The position numbers and the translations under genes were made by a program. Positions 50,074-58,640 of a stretch of 64,000 bases of DNA are shown here, piece after piece; position 1 is the first letter of the stretch, and each line of letters opens with the position of its first letter. The stretch is from NCBI RefSeq assembly GCF_000420485.1, contig NZ_ATVA01000018.1:158613-222612 (forward strand), written 5' to 3'. The notes beneath the pieces are model-generated. The model was given only the letters and a program-made list of their open reading frames with translations. It searched no databases and was not told where the DNA came from. Source of the DNA: Paucidesulfovibrio longus DSM 6739. Lineage in GTDB: Bacteria; Desulfobacterota; Desulfovibrionia; Desulfovibrionales; Desulfovibrionaceae.

Positions 50074-51309
50074 TCAGCTTTGCGCGGCGGGCTCGAAGGT
50101 CAGGCGCATGGTGCGCATCAGCGCTTCGAGGCGGTGGTCGTAGGTGTGTTCGGCGAGCACGCGCTTTTGCGCGGCCTCGGCCACGGCCTTGCGGGCGGCC
50201 GGGTCCGCGAGGTAGCGCTCCACCAGCTCCGGAATCTGTTCCGGGTCGGCATAGGTCACGACCTCGCTGCCCGGCTCGAAGAGACGGTCCATCTGGCGGC
50301 GGCGGTCCGTGATCAAGAACGCGCCGCAGGCGGGCACGTCGAAGACGCGCTGGTTCACCGCGCCCTTCATCTGGAGGCTGGTGCAGTTGAAGTTGACCTT
50401 GGAGCGCGGGTAGAGGCCGGGCAGCTCGTCGTAATACGAGACTTCGGGGTGCAGCCGCCAGTTTTCCTCTTCCGCGAGCAGATCCTTCCAGCCCTTGTCG
50501 CCCACGATCATGGGGCGGAAGGGCAGGAGCCGCTTCACGCAGTCCAGCCGATAGTCCAGGGTGGACTGCCAGGTCAGCAGGGTTTCGAAGGCCAGCATCC
50601 TGGCCGGGCTTTCCAGCTCCAAAAAGGCGTCTCGCAGTTCCGGGAAGCGGCCGAGCATGAACCGCGCGGCCGAAGGCTCGTCCGCGGGGCCGAAGGCGTC
50701 CGCGATTTCCCGGATCTTGGCGGCCAGTTCGTCGCCGGGCGCGGCGGCCTTGTAGCGGCCGAGCACCTTGGCGACCATGGAGTTGCCCACGAAGGAGACG
50801 TCCGCGTCCCAGTCGGGCCTGCCGCTCGCGCCGGGGGCGAAGCGGTGCACGTCCGTGCCCAGGGGCAGCCATTCGGCGTTGGGGTAGCCCATGTCCCGCA
50901 GCGGCTCGATGTTGTCCGCGTCCCAGGTGAAGAGCAGGGTCTTGTCCGCGTGGGTGCGCGGGTAGGCGGGCAGGATCAGGTGCGGGTTGTCCACGAACCA
51001 GGAGGCCAGAGGCAGGTCCAGGGCTTCGAGAATCTGGAGCAGCACGCCCTCGCGGTCCACGCCGAGGTGGTTGACCGTGAGCACGAAGTCGGGCCGGAAC
51101 GTGGTCAGCGCGCCGAGGATGGTGCGCACGAAGTCGTCGAGGCCCATCTCCTTGGCCTGGAGGTCGAGGAGCACGTGTTCCACGCCGAGGCGCTCGCACG
51201 CGGCCCGGATCTCTCCGAGCAGGAAAAACTGGCTGGTGAGCAGCAATATGCGCGGCTTTCTGGTCTGAAAGCGCGGCCAGCTGCGCTGGGGATCTTGCGG
51301 TTGGGTCAT
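50074..51309 (-). CDS. CgeB/DUF3880-type glycosyltransferase
   Basis: 411 residues; AGGAG precedes the ATG at 51309. The N-terminal DUF3880-like half (FRPDFVLTVNHLGVDREG, LPLASWFVDNPHLILPAY, WDADNIEPLRDMGYPN) is followed by a glycosyltransferase-1-like half (GLYPRSKVNFNCTSLQMKG, NQRVFDVPACGAFLITDRR, YADPEQIPELVERYL). Such proteins are often flagellin- or spore-coat-modifying transferases. Probably operonic with the GT9 gene 88 bp downstream. Confidence 0.85.
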   Translation of the reverse strand: MTQPQDPQRSWPRFQTRKPRILLLTSQFFLLGEIRAACERLGVEHVLLDLQAKEMGLDDFVRTILGALTTFRPDFVLTVNHLGVDREGVLLQILEALDLPLASWFVDNPHLILPAYPRTHADKTLLFTWDADNIEPLRDMGYPNAEWLPLGTDVHRFAPGASGRPDWDADVSFVGNSMVAKVLGRYKAAAPGDELAAKIREIADAFGPADEPSAARFMLGRFPELRDAFLELESPARMLAFETLLTWQSTLDYRLDCVKRLLPFRPMIVGDKGWKDLLAEEENWRLHPEVSYYDELPGLYPRSKVNFNCTSLQMKGAVNQRVFDVPACGAFLITDRRRQMDRLFEPGSEVVTYADPEQIPELVERYLADPAARKAVAEAAQKRVLAEHTYDHRLEALMRTMRLTFEPAAQS

Positions 51310-51477
51310 GTTCGCTCCTGGGCGGAGGTGCCGCCGCCGGAACACTAGCCGCAGCGGATCGCAAAGTCCAGGCGCGCGAAATGCGCGGGAAGACGCTTTA
51401 CTGGCGGCGCGGCTGTGCTAAGCTGTGGCTCGTCAGGGCGAAGGATTCCCCGCCGCCCGTCAATCCAGGAGCAGCCC

Positions 51478-53286
51478 GTGTTTCGCATTCGGCGCATTTT
51501 CGACGATCTTCTTCCCCGCGACCGCGAGGTCATCCGGCGGGTGCAGGAAATACTGCGCGAGCAGTTTCCGGGCGCGCGGGAGTCCGAGTATCGCGACATC
51601 CCCGCCAAGCTGCGCAATCCGCTCAAGCACCGTTTCCGGACCATTCTCCACGTCGCCGAGAAGCGCGGGCAGGTCATGGGCTTCGCCCTGATGCTGCACG
51701 TGCCCGATCTGGCCTTCAGCTATCTGGACTACATTTCCGCGGCTCCGGGCGTGACCGGGGGCGGGGTGGGCGCGGCCCTCTACGCCCGCCTGCGCGAGGA
51801 AGCCCGCTTCCTGCACTGTTCGGGCATCTTTTTCGAATGCGCGCCGGACGATCCCAAGCTCTGCCCCGGACAGAAGGACGACAAGGAACACATGGCCGCC
51901 AACAGGGCGCGGATGCGCTTCTACGAACGCTTCGGCGCGCGGACCATCGTGAACACGGCCTACGAGACGCCGCTGAAGCCCGATGACGACGACTGCCCGC
52001 CGTGCATGGTCTTCGACGACCTCGGCACGGGCCGCCCCCTGGAGCGCGCGCGAGCGCAGGAGATCATCCGGGCCATCCTGGAGCGCAAGTACGGCAAGCG
52101 CTGCCCGGAGGGCTATGTGGATATGGTCGTGGAGTCCTTCCGGGACGACCCCGTGCGGCTGCGCCCGCTGCGGAAGGCCCCGGCCGAGCCCAAGCCCGCC
52201 TATGCGAACGCGCCGCTCATCGCCCTGACCGTGAACGACAAGCACGACATCCATCACGTGCACGAGCGGGGGTATGTGGAATCCCCGGCGCGGGTCCGGC
52301 GCATCGCCGCCGAGCTGGAGAAGACCGGGCTGTTCGGCGTGGTCCCGGTGAAGAAGCACCCGGAGCGCGAGCTGCTGGCCGTGCACGATCCCGCCATGGT
52401 CAGCTATTTCAAGCGGGCCGTGGCCGGCCTGCCCGAAGGCAAGTCCATCTACCCCTACGTCTTCCCCATCCGCAACGCGGCCCGGCCTCCCAAGGAGCTG
52501 CCCGTGCGGGCCGGATATTACTGCATCGACACCTTCACGCCCCTGAACGGCAACGCCTATCTCGCGGCCCGGCGCGCCGTGGACTGCGCCCTGACCGCTG
52601 CCGAGCGCATTCTCGACGGGGACCGGCTGGCCTACGCCCTGGTGCGTCCTCCGGGACACCACGCGGAGCGGCGCTCCTTCGGCGGGTTCTGCTATTTCAA
52701 CAACGCGGCCGTGGCCGCCAACCGGCTCTCCACCCTGGGCCGGGTGGCCGTGCTCGACGTGGACTACCACCACGGCAACGGCACCCAGGACATCTTCTAT
52801 GAACGCGGGGACGTGCTCACGGTTTCCATCCACGGGCATCCGAGCTTCGCCTATCCCTATTTCAGCGGGTTCGGCTCGGAGCACGGCGCCGGGCCGGGCC
52901 GGGGCGCGAACATGAACATCCCGCTGCCGGAGCTGGTCAACGGCGAGGAGTACCGCAAGGCCCTGCACCGGGCGCTTTCCCGCGTGGCCCACTTCCGGCC
53001 CACGTTCCTGGTGGTGGCGCTGGGCCTGGACCCGGCCAAGGGCGACCCCACGGGCACCTGGAGCCTGACCGCACAGGATTTCGAGGAAAACGGAAAGATG
53101 ATCGGCTCTCTGGGCCTGCCCACCCTGGTGGTGCAGGAGGGCGGCTACCGCATCCCCTCCCTGGGGCAGAACGCGCGGCGGTTTTTCCTCGGACTGCGCG
53201 AGGGCGCGTACGGCCGCACGGCGCAGCAGCGGCGCGAGCGGGCCTTGGCCGAGGGGACCGGAGAGGGAAAGACCCTGCTTCAGTAG
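51478..53286 (+). CDS. GNAT acetyltransferase fused to histone-deacetylase-family hydrolase
   Basis: 602 residues from a GTG at 51478 preceded by AGGAG at 7 bp. Residues ~1-165 form a GNAT domain (LDYISAAPGVTGGGVGAALYARLREEA; MRFYERFGARTI). Residues ~250-590 form a class II/acetylpolyamine-type deacetylase: RPPGHHAERRSFGGFCYFNN near 390-409, DVDYHHGNGTQDIFY near 427, GLDPAKGDPTG and EGGYRIPSLG. The zinc ligands and paired His appear intact, so both activities may be real. Targets could be protein lysines or polyamines; neither is shown. Confidence 0.88.
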   Translation: MFRIRRIFDDLLPRDREVIRRVQEILREQFPGARESEYRDIPAKLRNPLKHRFRTILHVAEKRGQVMGFALMLHVPDLAFSYLDYISAAPGVTGGGVGAALYARLREEARFLHCSGIFFECAPDDPKLCPGQKDDKEHMAANRARMRFYERFGARTIVNTAYETPLKPDDDDCPPCMVFDDLGTGRPLERARAQEIIRAILERKYGKRCPEGYVDMVVESFRDDPVRLRPLRKAPAEPKPAYANAPLIALTVNDKHDIHHVHERGYVESPARVRRIAAELEKTGLFGVVPVKKHPERELLAVHDPAMVSYFKRAVAGLPEGKSIYPYVFPIRNAARPPKELPVRAGYYCIDTFTPLNGNAYLAARRAVDCALTAAERILDGDRLAYALVRPPGHHAERRSFGGFCYFNNAAVAANRLSTLGRVAVLDVDYHHGNGTQDIFYERGDVLTVSIHGHPSFAYPYFSGFGSEHGAGPGRGANMNIPLPELVNGEEYRKALHRALSRVAHFRPTFLVVALGLDPAKGDPTGTWSLTAQDFEENGKMIGSLGLPTLVVQEGGYRIPSLGQNARRFFLGLREGAYGRTAQQRRERALAEGTGEGKTLLQ

Positions 53287-53319
53287 GCGGGATTCCGCCC
53301 CGGAGGCGGGGCGGGCGGC

Positions 53320-53360
53320 AAAAAATGGCCCGGAGCGTCGGCATGGCCGCGTTCCGGGCC
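53320..53360 (-). terminator. Rho-independent terminator after dtd
   Basis: On the minus strand GGCCCGGAACGC pairs with GCGTCGGC/CTCCGGGCC-type arms and is followed by TTTTTT (A-run 53320-53325). It ends the queD-to-dtd transcript. Confidence 0.75.
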
Positions 53361-53369
53361 TTGTCGGCG

Positions 53370-53864
53370 TCAGGGGCGGGGCGGGGCGAAGTCGTCGCTG
53401 TCCAGCAGGATCGTGACCGGGCCGTGGTTGACCAGGGACACGTTCATTTCCGCGCCGAAGCGGCCCGTGGCCACGGGGCCGGAGTGGCGTGCGCGCAGCT
53501 CGGCCACGAGGCGGTCGTAGAGCGCTTCGGCCAGGGCCGGGGGCGCGGAAAAGCCCGCGAACGAGGGACGCATGCCCTTGCGGCAGTCCGCGTAGAGCGT
53601 GAACTGGGACACGACCAGCAGGCCGCCGCCCGCGTCCGCCACGCTGCGGTTCATCTTTCCGGCCTCGTCGCTGAAGACGCGCAGGCCGAGCAGGCGGTCG
53701 AGCAGCTTGTTCCAGGCCGGGGAGCCGGGCATGCCTTCGGCGTCCTGCGCGCCGAAGCCCGCGAACACGAGCAGGCCGGGGCCGATCTCCCCTGCGAGCC
53801 GTTCGCGTCCGGCCTCGACCACGTGCACCGAGGCCCGCAAGACCCGCTGGATCAGAAGGCGCAC
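53370..53864 (-). CDS. dtd: D-aminoacyl-tRNA deacylase
   Basis: 164 residues from a GTG at 53864 (GAGGAG ten bases before), reading VRLLIQRVLRASVHV. The family motifs VVSQFTLYADCRKGMRPSF and the cross-subunit NHGPVTILLDS near the C-terminus are present. It removes D-amino acids from tRNA. The frame continues upstream through the next gene but has no start there. Starts 7 bp after a 63-residue protein gene. Confidence 0.93.
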   Translation of the reverse strand: MRLLIQRVLRASVHVVEAGRERLAGEIGPGLLVFAGFGAQDAEGMPGSPAWNKLLDRLLGLRVFSDEAGKMNRSVADAGGGLLVVSQFTLYADCRKGMRPSFAGFSAPPALAEALYDRLVAELRARHSGPVATGRFGAEMNVSLVNHGPVTILLDSDDFAPPRP

Positions 53865-53871
53865 GGCGCTT

Positions 53872-54063
53872 CTACTCCTCGTCCAGGAGGGCGTTCCACT
53901 GGGCGTCGATGTAGCCTTCCCGCTCTTCGGACGAGAGGCGCTCCAGCTCGCGGTCCAGGGCCGTGGGCTGGTCGGACTCGATGACCTCGAGCATGCCCCG
54001 GATTTCGGCTTCCATGTCCAGTCCGGGCAGGCGCAGGCCGCCGGATTCATTGTTTCGGGTCAT
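53872..54063 (-). CDS. Small acidic protein of unknown function (63 aa)
   Basis: Lies between queD (2-bp gap) and dtd (7-bp gap), so it is almost certainly operonic. Acidic, helical, no Cys, no membrane segment (EIRGMLEVIESDQPTALDRE). No family recognised. Confidence 0.7.
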   Translation of the reverse strand: MTRNNESGGLRLPGLDMEAEIRGMLEVIESDQPTALDRELERLSSEEREGYIDAQWNALLDEE

Positions 54064-54065
54064 GT

Positions 54066-54449
54066 TCAGATCTCCATGTAGGTTGCTTTCTGGGCGTCTT
54101 TCTCCGCCACGGATACCTCCGCGAGGCGGACGTTGCCCGGCAGCTTCGGGGCCAGTTCCCCATAGACGTGCCGCGCGATGTTCTCGCTGGAGGGGTTGCG
54201 CTCCCGGAAGAACGGCAATTCGTTGAGATGGCGGTGGTCCAGCTCTTCGAGAATCTCGCGGGTCAGGTTCTTGAGCACCTTGAAATCCACGAGGTACTCC
54301 ACCTTCTCGTCGAGTTTCGATCCTTCGACCACCACTTCCACGGCGAAGTTGTGCCCGTGCATGCGTTCGCATTTGCCGCCGTAGTTGCGGAGCTGGTGCG
54401 CCGCGGAAAAGTCGAGCTTGACGGTCAGCCGCCAGAGGGGGGTGGGCAT
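54066..54449 (-). CDS. queD: 6-carboxytetrahydropterin synthase (QueD/PTPS family)
   Basis: 127 residues. Zinc ligands H18, H31, H33 and catalytic C27 are in SAAHQLRNYGGKCERMHGHNF. It converts dihydroneopterin triphosphate to 6-carboxytetrahydropterin in queuosine and 7-deazapurine synthesis. No other que genes are adjacent. First of a short operon with the 63-residue protein and dtd, both concerned at least in part with tRNA. Confidence 0.93.
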   Translation of the reverse strand: MPTPLWRLTVKLDFSAAHQLRNYGGKCERMHGHNFAVEVVVEGSKLDEKVEYLVDFKVLKNLTREILEELDHRHLNELPFFRERNPSSENIARHVYGELAPKLPGNVRLAEVSVAEKDAQKATYMEI

Positions 54450-54508
54450 GTGGACTCCTGAGGGGCCGCCGGGGCGGCACGGTCTTGGTGATGAGCGGTC
54501 TTGACGAT

Positions 54509-54889
54509 TTATTCGAGCCAGAAGCGGCCCTTTCCCTCCGGGCCGTCCTTGGTTTCGGATTCGTCATCCGGCCCGGCGTCCGTCAGGCTTTCGCCCTCCG
54601 GGGCGCAGGGCTCGTAGGCCGCGTCTTCCGGATCTGGGCAGTATTCCTCGTCCGGACCGTAGTCGTCGTCCGGGCCGGGAGCGGCCAGCTCGTGCTGCTC
54701 CAGGGCGTTCATGCCGCGCAGGAGGCGGGTGAGCAGGGCGTTGGTCTGCTCCTGCTCTTCCAGCAGATCGGCCAGCAGTCTGGCCGTTTCCGAGGTGTTG
54801 CGCCAGATCAGCAGCGGCACGGCCAGGGCCAGGATCGCCAAAGCGCCCAGCCCGAACAGCAGATATTGAAGAAAAAGCATTTGTTCCAT
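54509..54889 (-). CDS. Single-pass membrane protein with acidic tail (126 aa)
   Basis: An N-terminal hydrophobic helix (~6-28) is followed by a short coiled coil (LADLLEEQEQTNALLTRLL) and a strongly acidic, Pro-rich C-terminal half. AAGGGA precedes the ATG. It starts 16 bp after the dnaE stop and is probably co-transcribed with it. No family recognised. Confidence 0.75.
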   Translation of the reverse strand: MEQMLFLQYLLFGLGALAILALAVPLLIWRNTSETARLLADLLEEQEQTNALLTRLLRGMNALEQHELAAPGPDDDYGPDEEYCPDPEDAAYEPCAPEGESLTDAGPDDESETKDGPEGKGRFWLE

Positions 54890-54905
54890 CGGTTTTCCCT
54901 TGGCC

Positions 54906-57900
54906 TCAGGCCACGTCCTCGCGCCATTCGTCGATCCGCTTCCAGAAGCGGGCGTCGGGCCGCACGCGCCAGCCGTTGCCCAGCTCCATGGTGCAGAGGC
55001 ATTCTTCCAGATACATGCGCAGCAGCACCGGGGCCGGGCCTTTGTGCGCGCCGAGGATGTTCTTCAGCTCGTCCAGGCTCTGGTCGGCGCAGGCATGCTC
55101 CTGCACGTCGATGACCACGGCGGCGTCGCTCTGGGCCGTGACCTCGGCCAGCAGCCGGACCTTTTCCGCCAGCAGCTTGGCCTGCTTGGGGCCTTCCTCG
55201 TCGCCGGGCGCGCCCCGCTTGTCCACCTTGGCCTCGACGTAGAGCGGCTGGTCCATTTCCAGCAGCGCCTTGGCCTCGGCGTAGACGTTGGGCAGCATGG
55301 TCAGCTCGCCCTGCCCCGTGAGATCCTCCACGGTGCAGAAGGCCATCTTGTCGCCCTTCTTGGTGATGTACTCCTTGCGGGCGGGGACGATCAAGGCTGT
55401 CCTGACCGAGGCGCCGTCCGGCAGGTCGCAGCAGTCCTCCAGGGTGGAGAGCCGCATGCGCAGCAGTTCGGGCCGGTAGGGCAGCAGGGGGTGGCTGGTC
55501 AGGAAGAAGCCCAGGGCCTCCTTCTCGAAGCGCTGCTTTTCCGCGTCGTCCCATTCCTCGGCGTTGACCTCGTCCAGCTGGAAGCAGACCGGGGTGTCTT
55601 CCTTGTCCCCGCCGCCGCCGAGCATGTCCAGCATGTTGAGCATGCCCGACGCCTTGTCCTTGGCCTTTTTCTGGCCCATGGACACGGCCCGGTCCATGGC
55701 GGAATACAGCCCGGCGCGGGAGCAGCCCAGGCAGTCCATGGCTCCGGACTTGATGAGATATTCGATGACCCGCTTGGAAACGCGCTTGAGGTTCACGCGG
55801 GTGCAGAAGTCGGCGAAATCCTTGAACGGTCCGTTCTCCTCGCGCTCGCGCACGATCTCGTTCACGGCTTCGTCGCCCACGTTCTTCACGCCGCCCAGGC
55901 CGAAGACGATCTTGCCGTTCTGCACGGAGAAGCGGCGGCGGCTGATCTGGATGTCCGGCGGGAGCACCTCGATGTCCAGGTCGCGGCAGGCGTTGATGTA
56001 GGCGTATACCTTGTCCGCGTTGGAGAGTTCCGTGCTGATCAGCGCGGCCATGAACTCCACGGGGAAGTGGGCCTTGAGGTAGGCGGTGTAGTAGGAGATC
56101 AGCGCGTAGGCCGCGGAGTGGGACTTGTTGAAGCCGTAGGCCGCGAACTTCTCCATGAGGTCGAAGATCTCGTTGGCGGTCTTGTCCGCGATCTGGTTTT
56201 CGCGCGCGCCTTCCAGGAAGCGCTTGCGCTGCTTGGCCATCTCCGCTTCGATCTTCTTGCCCATGGCCCGGCGCAGCAGGTCGCCCTCGCCCAGGGAATA
56301 CTTGGCGATGACCATGGCCGTGGCCATGACCTGCTCCTGGTAGACCATGACGCCGTAGGTCGGCTTGAGCGTCTCCTCCAGGGAGGGATGCGGGTAGCTG
56401 ACCTCGATCTCGCCGTGCTTGCGCTTGATGAACTCGTCGACCATGCCGGAGTTGAGCGGGCCGGGGCGATAGAGCGCGAGCATGGCGATGATGTCCTCGA
56501 AGCAGGAAGGCTTCAGCATTCGCAGATACTTGCGCATGCCCGAGGATTCCACCTGGAAGATGCCGTCCGTGTCGCCCCGGCAGAAGATGTCGTAGGTGGC
56601 CGGGTCGTCCAGGGACATGGTGTCCAGGTCGGGCGCGTCCTTGCCCTGCTCCCGGATGATGTCCAGGCAGTCCTCCACCACGGTCATGGTCCGCAGGCCC
56701 AGGAAGTCGAACTTGATCAGGCCGACCTTCTCGACCCGCTTCATGTCGTACTGGGTGACGAGCTCCTCCTTCTTGCCCTTGTAGAGCGGGAGGTACTCGG
56801 TCATGGGCTTTTCGGAGATGACCACGCCGGCCGCGTGGGTGCTGGCGTGGCGGCAGAGGCCCTCCAGGCGGCGGGAAATGTCCACGAGCTTGGCGATCTG
56901 CGGCTCGGAGTCCACGAGCTTTTGCAGCTCCGGCTCCATCTTCAGGGCCTTGCCGATGGTCATCTTCAGCTCGTCCGGGATGAGCTTGGCGATGCGGTCG
57001 CCCTCGGCGAAGGTCATGCCCATGGCGCGGGCCACGTCGCGGATGGCGGCCTTGGCCTTCATGGTTCCGAAGGTGGTGATCTGGGCCACGTGGTCGTGGC
57101 CGTATTTCTCCGAGCAGTATTTGACCACCTCCAGGCGGCGGCGCTCGCAGAAGTCCACGTCGATATCCGGCATGGAGACGCGTTCCACGTTCAGGAAGCG
57201 TTCGAAGAGCAGATCGTAGGGGATCGGGTCCAGGTTGGTGATGCGCAAGGCCCAGGCCACGATGGAGCCCGCGGCCGAGCCTCGGCCCGGCCCCACGGGA
57301 ATCCGGTTGTCCTTGGCCCAGTTGATGAAGTCCTGGACGATGAGGAAATAGGCCGGGAAGCCCATCTCCTTGATGACGCCGAGTTCGTATTCCAGCCGTT
57401 CCCAATAGCGCGGCTCGTCGATGTCGTAGGCCGCGTTGCGGATGCGCCGCTTGAGGCCCTCGCGGGCCATGCGCTCGAATTCCTCGTCGATGGAGACGCC
57501 TTCGGGCAGCTCGTAGGTCGGGAAGGAGTAGTTGCCCAGCTCGATTTCCAGGTTGCACTTCTCGGCGATGCGCTGGGTGTTGGCGATGGCCTCCGGCACT
57601 TCCTTGAAGCTGGCCTCCATCTCTTCCGGCGTCTTGAAGTAGAGCTGGTCCGTTTCCATGCGCATGCGTTTTTCGTCATGGATGGTGGCCTGGGTCTGGA
57701 TGCAGAGCAGGGTGTCGTGGGCTTCGGCGTCCTCGCGGGTCAGGTAGTGGCAGTCGTTGGTGGCCACCAGGGGCAGTCCCGTGCTCTTGGCCGCCTTGAT
57801 GAGCATCCGGTTGGCCTTGTTCTGCTCCTTGATGCCGTTGTCCTGAAGCTCCAGATAGAAATCGCCGGGAAAGATTTCCGCATATTCGCGGGCCACGGCC

Positions 57901-58364
57901 TCGCCCGCTTCCTGCCCCTGCTTGAGCAGGGCCTGGCAGACCTCGCCGCCCAGGCAGGCCGAGGTGGCGATGAGCCCTTCGGAATGGGCGCGCAGCAGGT
58001 CTTTGTCCACGCGCGGCTTGTAGTAGAAGCCCTCCATCCAGGCCGTGGACACGAGCTTGATGAGGTTCTTGTAGCCGCGCAGGTTCTTGGCCAGCAGCAG
58101 GAGATGGTAGGAGCCGCTGTTTTCCTGGTTTTTGACCGTGTGGCTGCCCGGGGCGACGTAGACCTCGCAGCCGATGATGGGCTTGAGGCCCATGGCCTTG
58201 GCTTCGGAGTAGAAGGTCACGGCTCCGAACATGTTGCCGTGGTCCGTGATGGCCACGGCGGGCATGCCCAGATCCTTGGCGCGCTGGAAGAGATCCTTGA
58301 GGCGGATGGCGCCGTCGAGGAGGCTGTATTCGGTATGGACGTGCAGATGGATGAACTCGGACAT
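54906..58364 (-). CDS. dnaE: DNA polymerase III alpha subunit
   Basis: 1152 residues, normal for DnaE. The N-terminal PHP domain starts FIHLHVHTEYSLLDGA. Polymerase active-site acids lie in PDIDVDFCERRR near residue 400. VGPGRGSAAGSIVAW, an HhH region and an OB-fold with RTALIVPARKEYITKKGD follow. Replicative polymerase. No intein is present. The frame stays open far upstream across the antisense of the kinase gene, but the start at 58364 matches the family. No strong ribosome site is seen. Confidence 0.97.
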   Translation of the reverse strand: MSEFIHLHVHTEYSLLDGAIRLKDLFQRAKDLGMPAVAITDHGNMFGAVTFYSEAKAMGLKPIIGCEVYVAPGSHTVKNQENSGSYHLLLLAKNLRGYKNLIKLVSTAWMEGFYYKPRVDKDLLRAHSEGLIATSACLGGEVCQALLKQGQEAGEAVAREYAEIFPGDFYLELQDNGIKEQNKANRMLIKAAKSTGLPLVATNDCHYLTREDAEAHDTLLCIQTQATIHDEKRMRMETDQLYFKTPEEMEASFKEVPEAIANTQRIAEKCNLEIELGNYSFPTYELPEGVSIDEEFERMAREGLKRRIRNAAYDIDEPRYWERLEYELGVIKEMGFPAYFLIVQDFINWAKDNRIPVGPGRGSAAGSIVAWALRITNLDPIPYDLLFERFLNVERVSMPDIDVDFCERRRLEVVKYCSEKYGHDHVAQITTFGTMKAKAAIRDVARAMGMTFAEGDRIAKLIPDELKMTIGKALKMEPELQKLVDSEPQIAKLVDISRRLEGLCRHASTHAAGVVISEKPMTEYLPLYKGKKEELVTQYDMKRVEKVGLIKFDFLGLRTMTVVEDCLDIIREQGKDAPDLDTMSLDDPATYDIFCRGDTDGIFQVESSGMRKYLRMLKPSCFEDIIAMLALYRPGPLNSGMVDEFIKRKHGEIEVSYPHPSLEETLKPTYGVMVYQEQVMATAMVIAKYSLGEGDLLRRAMGKKIEAEMAKQRKRFLEGARENQIADKTANEIFDLMEKFAAYGFNKSHSAAYALISYYTAYLKAHFPVEFMAALISTELSNADKVYAYINACRDLDIEVLPPDIQISRRRFSVQNGKIVFGLGGVKNVGDEAVNEIVREREENGPFKDFADFCTRVNLKRVSKRVIEYLIKSGAMDCLGCSRAGLYSAMDRAVSMGQKKAKDKASGMLNMLDMLGGGGDKEDTPVCFQLDEVNAEEWDDAEKQRFEKEALGFFLTSHPLLPYRPELLRMRLSTLEDCCDLPDGASVRTALIVPARKEYITKKGDKMAFCTVEDLTGQGELTMLPNVYAEAKALLEMDQPLYVEAKVDKRGAPGDEEGPKQAKLLAEKVRLLAEVTAQSDAAVVIDVQEHACADQSLDELKNILGAHKGPAPVLLRMYLEECLCTMELGNGWRVRPDARFWKRIDEWREDVA

Positions 58365-58540
58365 GATTCGATTGTCATAGCCCAAGAGCGGGGCGATGAA
58401 AACAGCTTCCCGGAAAGCGCGCGCCCGGACTGGAATCCTGTGGAAAATCGGACCGGTCCGCGCTGGCGGCGGAGAGGTCCGCCCCCTGCGGAAAGGGCAG
58501 CCGGCAAGCGCTAAAATCCTTGAGGGGCAAGGGTGGAACT

Positions 58541-58568
58541 TTGTTTTTCGCTCGCGCTGTGGTATCTT
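58541..58568 (+). promoter_or_regulatory. Candidate promoter of the hybrid kinase gene
   Basis: TTGTTT (58541-58546) and TATCTT (58563-58568) with 16-bp spacing, 72 bp before the ATG. Confidence 0.4.
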
Positions 58569-58640
58569 GCCGGGTCGCCTTGTTTTCATGCGTGAATCCG
58601 GGAAAGGCGGCGGGCCGCGAGGGACGGCCGGGAGGGGAAC

